From contig JACKJV010000008.1 of the NCBI GenBank assembly GCA_020637775.1, positions 148,294-212,293 of the forward strand: 64,000 nt of DNA. The letters are read 5' to 3'. The notes under the pieces were generated by a model, which saw only the letters and a program-made list of their open reading frames with translations, was not told where the DNA came from and did no database searches. This document shows positions 63,078 through 64,000 of this stretch, piece after piece. Position 1 is the stretch's first letter, and each line of letters opens with the position of its first letter. This DNA is from Brucellaceae bacterium. GTDB taxonomy: Bacteria > Pseudomonadota > Alphaproteobacteria > Rhizobiales > Rhizobiaceae. The translations under genes were made by a program, and so were the position numbers.

Positions 63078-64000
63078 ATGACACACGAACATCACCACTC
63101 CCATGGCCATGCTGGTCATGCCCCGTCGGGCGATGCCGTCACGGATCCGGTCTGCGGAATGACGGTGACGCCGGGCGCTCAGACGCCTACCGCATCCTAC
63201 AGGGGCGAGGTCTTCCATTTCTGTTCGGGGAAATGCCATGACCGGTTCGAGGCCGACCCTTGGCACCATGCCAGCCGTCGCGCCACCGGCAGGACCGGCA
63301 TGGACGGCAAGGCACGGCAATACACCTGCCCGATGCACCCGGAGATCATCCGCGACGAACCCGGAAGCTGCCCGATCTGCGGAATGGCGCTGGAACCGGT
63401 CACCGCAGCACCGGACGAGAAGAACGAGGAACTCGTCGACTTCACCCGGCGCATGTGGATCGCCGTGGCGGCGGCGGTGCCGCTCATGATCCTGACCATG
63501 GGCTCTATGATCGGCATGCCCGTCCGCGACTGGATCGGCCACCAGTTCGCCGGTTACATCGAGTTCGTCCTCGCCACGCCCGTGGTCCTCTGGGTCGCCC
63601 TGCCATTTTTCAGGCGCGGCTGGTCCTCCGTCGTCAATGTCTCCCCGAACATGTGGACCCTGATCTCGCTCGGCGTCGCGGCGGCCTATGTCTACTCCGT
63701 CTTCGCCGTCTTCCTGCCTGGCCTGTTCCCGGCCGACTACCGCGGTGAAGGTGGCGTCGGCACCTATTTCGAGGCCTCGGTGGTGATCGTCGCGCTTATC
63801 TTCGTCGGCCAGGTGCTTGAACTGCGGGCCCGCGAAAAGACCGGCGACGCGATCCGCGCGCTCATGGACCTGGCGCCGAAGACGGCACGCAGGATCACGT
63901 CCGATGGCGACGAATACGACGCTCCGCTGGAAAACATTCTGGCCGGCGACCGCTTGCGGGTCCGGCCCGGCGACAGCGTCCCGGTCGATGGCGTTCTGGT
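63078..64000 (+). CDS. copA: Copper-translocating P-type ATPase, 3' end missing
   Basis: The 307 visible residues begin with a His-rich tail (THEHHHSHGHAGH), then a YHS domain (TDPVCGMTV, residues about 22-60), a heavy-metal-binding domain (YTCPMHPEIIRDEPGSCPICGMALEP, about 83-110) and the first membrane helices. The segment ALIFVGQVLELRAREKT and the actuator-domain opening follow. The window ends before the CPC, DKTGT and ATP-binding parts. The domain order YHS-HMBD-P1B ATPase is that of copper exporters. The start has no Shine-Dalgarno and lies at the predicted transcription start, so the mRNA is probably leaderless. Confidence 0.92.
   Translation, partial: MTHEHHHSHGHAGHAPSGDAVTDPVCGMTVTPGAQTPTASYRGEVFHFCSGKCHDRFEADPWHHASRRATGRTGMDGKARQYTCPMHPEIIRDEPGSCPICGMALEPVTAAPDEKNEELVDFTRRMWIAVAAAVPLMILTMGSMIGMPVRDWIGHQFAGYIEFVLATPVVLWVALPFFRRGWSSVVNVSPNMWTLISLGVAAAYVYSVFAVFLPGLFPADYRGEGGVGTYFEASVVIVALIFVGQVLELRAREKTGDAIRALMDLAPKTARRITSDGDEYDAPLENILAGDRLRVRPGDSVPVDGVL

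Overview
The window is GC-rich chromosomal DNA of an alphaproteobacterium, most likely of the order Hyphomicrobiales (Rhizobiales). Support comes from the run proB-proA-nadD-rsfS-rlmH-EnvC-like-ctpA-divergent deacetylase-rppH, the five-gene F1 operon atpHAGDC without the Fo genes, an AtpD with an Ala/Lys-rich N-terminal extension, leuS-lptE, rsmB-heparinase-purH, and the large NAD-glutamate dehydrogenase. Nearly everything is core metabolism and housekeeping. There are no insertion sequences, prophage genes, CRISPR arrays or rRNA genes. One tRNA gene, tRNA-Ala(CGC), is present.

Layout. 0-9.3 kb (+): proline synthesis, NAD synthesis, ribosome silencing and 23S methylation, cell-wall factors, RppH and an Asp/Glu racemase. 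9.3-14.4 kb (-): F1 ATP synthase, convergent on a bidirectional terminator. 14.6-18.5 kb: small membrane and secreted proteins of unknown role, an XRE regulator with an AT-rich operator region, and a K+ channel-like protein. 18.5-23.9 kb: priA, fsa and a hybrid histidine kinase, all broken by many small indels confined to about 19.83-22.52 kb. This pattern looks like poor local sequence rather than gene decay. 23.9-27.9 kb: lptE-leuS and, divergently, the PLP-homeostasis protein. 28.0-32.3 kb: acetyl-CoA synthetase with a DUF4212 plus sodium:solute symporter pair, read as an acetate uptake and activation module. 32.3-33.6 kb: a short autonomous unit with a 21-codon ORF behind a perfect anti-Shine-Dalgarno complement, then a secreted nuclease and an SDHAF4-like protein. 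33.7-39.6 kb (+): htpX, rsmB, heparinase-like gene, purH.

39.6-46.6 kb: a four-copy 57-58 bp tandem palindromic repeat, phoD, an aldo/keto reductase, dxr, typA and a CAT-like acyltransferase translationally coupled to typA. 46.6-56.0 kb: an AhpD-like protein, NAD-glutamate dehydrogenase, an MFS exporter, and the ffh-chorismate mutase-rpsP operon. 56.4-62.7 kb: lytic transglycosylase, carbonic anhydrase, pyridoxal kinase with a DUF429 partner, GNAT, pyrophosphatase, and YggT/DUF167. The window ends with tRNA-Ala and the first half of a copper P-type ATPase driven by a CueR-type promoter that appears to give a leaderless mRNA.

The most unusual items are the small ORF at 32476-32541 with its super-Shine-Dalgarno and alternative hairpins, the tandem palindromes after purH, the inverted repeat covering the ribosome site of the hybrid kinase, and the leaderless copper pump. 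Start codons were chosen from Shine-Dalgarno spacing and family length where possible. Family names come from recognised motifs, not from database searches.
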